This document shows positions 13,467-13,770 of a DNA stretch of 13,770 nucleotides, piece after piece (position 1 is the stretch's first letter; each line of letters opens with the position of its first letter). The stretch spans positions 9,185 through 22,954 of the forward strand of contig DIAY01000191.1 in the NCBI GenBank assembly GCA_002414905.1, in the 5' to 3' direction. The notes beneath the pieces were generated by a model. It ran no database searches, was not told the DNA's origin, and saw nothing but the letters and a program-made list of their open reading frames with translations. Made by a program: the position numbers and the translations under genes. The DNA is from Holophagales bacterium UBA5066 (GTDB lineage Bacteria > Acidobacteriota > Thermoanaerobaculia > UBA5066).

Positions 13467-13770
13467 TCAGGGGGAGTCGGGAACCGGGCCAGCTGCCAGA
13501 GGCGGAGCGCGATCCTGGATAGCACGGTGAGCCGAGGCGCCAAGGTGGTCGAGGATGCGGCGGCTGACGCGGCCTTCGGTTATGAAGGAGACGACCCGCA
13601 TCACGCCCTGGCAGCGTGGACAGACGAGCGGATCGATCTCGTACACGCGGCTTAGAAGCTGGGCCCAGCCGCGCCTGAGAGCGGCCGACGAGGGGGAAGC
13701 GCAGGCAGGTGGTGGCGGAGGATGAACGCCCGGCCCCGAGGCGAGCGGCTCTGCAGGCAATAGCGGGCGA
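13467..13770 (-). pseudogene. IS91-like (Y2/HUH) transposase, C-terminal end; continues past right edge
   Basis: About 101 residues are visible to the TGA at 13467. The block RRGWAQLLSRVYEIDPLVCPRCQGVMRVVSFI...RRILDHLG (given in parts: WAQLLSRVYEID, then CPRC near the middle, then VSRRILDHLG) is the typical C-terminal tail of IS91/IS801-type rolling-circle transposases: a WAxLLxRVxxID segment, a CPxC pair, then an xxILxHLG helix. The catalytic HUH and Tyr motifs lie upstream, outside the window, so I cannot say whether the gene is whole; the frame is open to the edge. These elements move by rolling-circle transposition, lack terminal inverted repeats and make no target duplication. Between its stop and repeat copy B (13355-13466) I see nothing coding. 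Confidence 0.72.

Noticed and set aside
1..13770. tRNA, rRNA and CRISPR arrays
   Set aside because: I saw no tRNA-like cloverleaf with a TTCRA loop, no rRNA blocks and no regularly spaced short repeats; the only strong repeat is the 138/139-bp pair.

Overview
The window is very GC-rich and its codons favour GCG, GTC, CTC, ATC and GAC. Short gene spacings mark it as bacterial. A Ser/Thr kinase, a winged-helix/FHA regulator, ResB/CcsA cytochrome c maturation and a secreted C-terminal domain of the xTN...N...ASVxDN type together suggest an Acidobacteriota-like organism (Thermoanaerobaculia/Holophagae type). That placement is inference; no marker gene settles it.

Layout. (1) 1-2373: a partial Ser/Thr protein kinase (-), a small secreted HExxH putative metalloprotease (-), a divergent winged-helix + FHA regulator (+), and the acetyltransferase domain of an N-acetylglutamate synthase whose 5' part is missing (-). 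(2) 2374-2511: repeat copy A, 138 bp, built around a perfect 21-bp inverted repeat. (3) 2512-3185: a 0.67-kb island holding the 3' half of sucC and the first 51 codons of sucD. (4) From 3186, an abrupt head-on join to a 2Fe-2S/FAD oxidoreductase that has lost its C-terminus. (5) 4774-7065: ResB and CcsA, in one reading frame broken by a single TAG. (6) 7161-11612: a compact operon, transcribed leftwards, of a 53-aa secreted Cys-rich peptide, a secreted propeller-like protein and a 1072-aa secreted protein of carboxypeptidase-regulatory-like beta-sandwich repeats. An AraC-type regulator gene (11709-12203) lies just upstream. (7) 12204-12775: no recognisable gene. (8) 12776-13215: the C-terminal domain of a secreted protein, 5' end missing. 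(9) 13216-13354: repeat copy B. (10) 13467-13770: the 3' end of an IS91-like (Y2/HUH) transposase, running off the window.

The window is therefore a mosaic. Five gene remnants stop exactly at three breakpoints: repeat A, the 3185/3186 join and repeat B. Either a repeat or mobile element has driven real rearrangements, or a short-read assembly has been joined wrongly at the repeats. The sequence alone cannot tell these apart.

The best candidate for an undescribed system is the peptide / propeller-like / beta-sandwich-repeat operon at 7161-11612. The best candidate for an undescribed mobile sequence is the 138-bp hairpin repeat, one copy of which lies just downstream of the IS91-like transposase.
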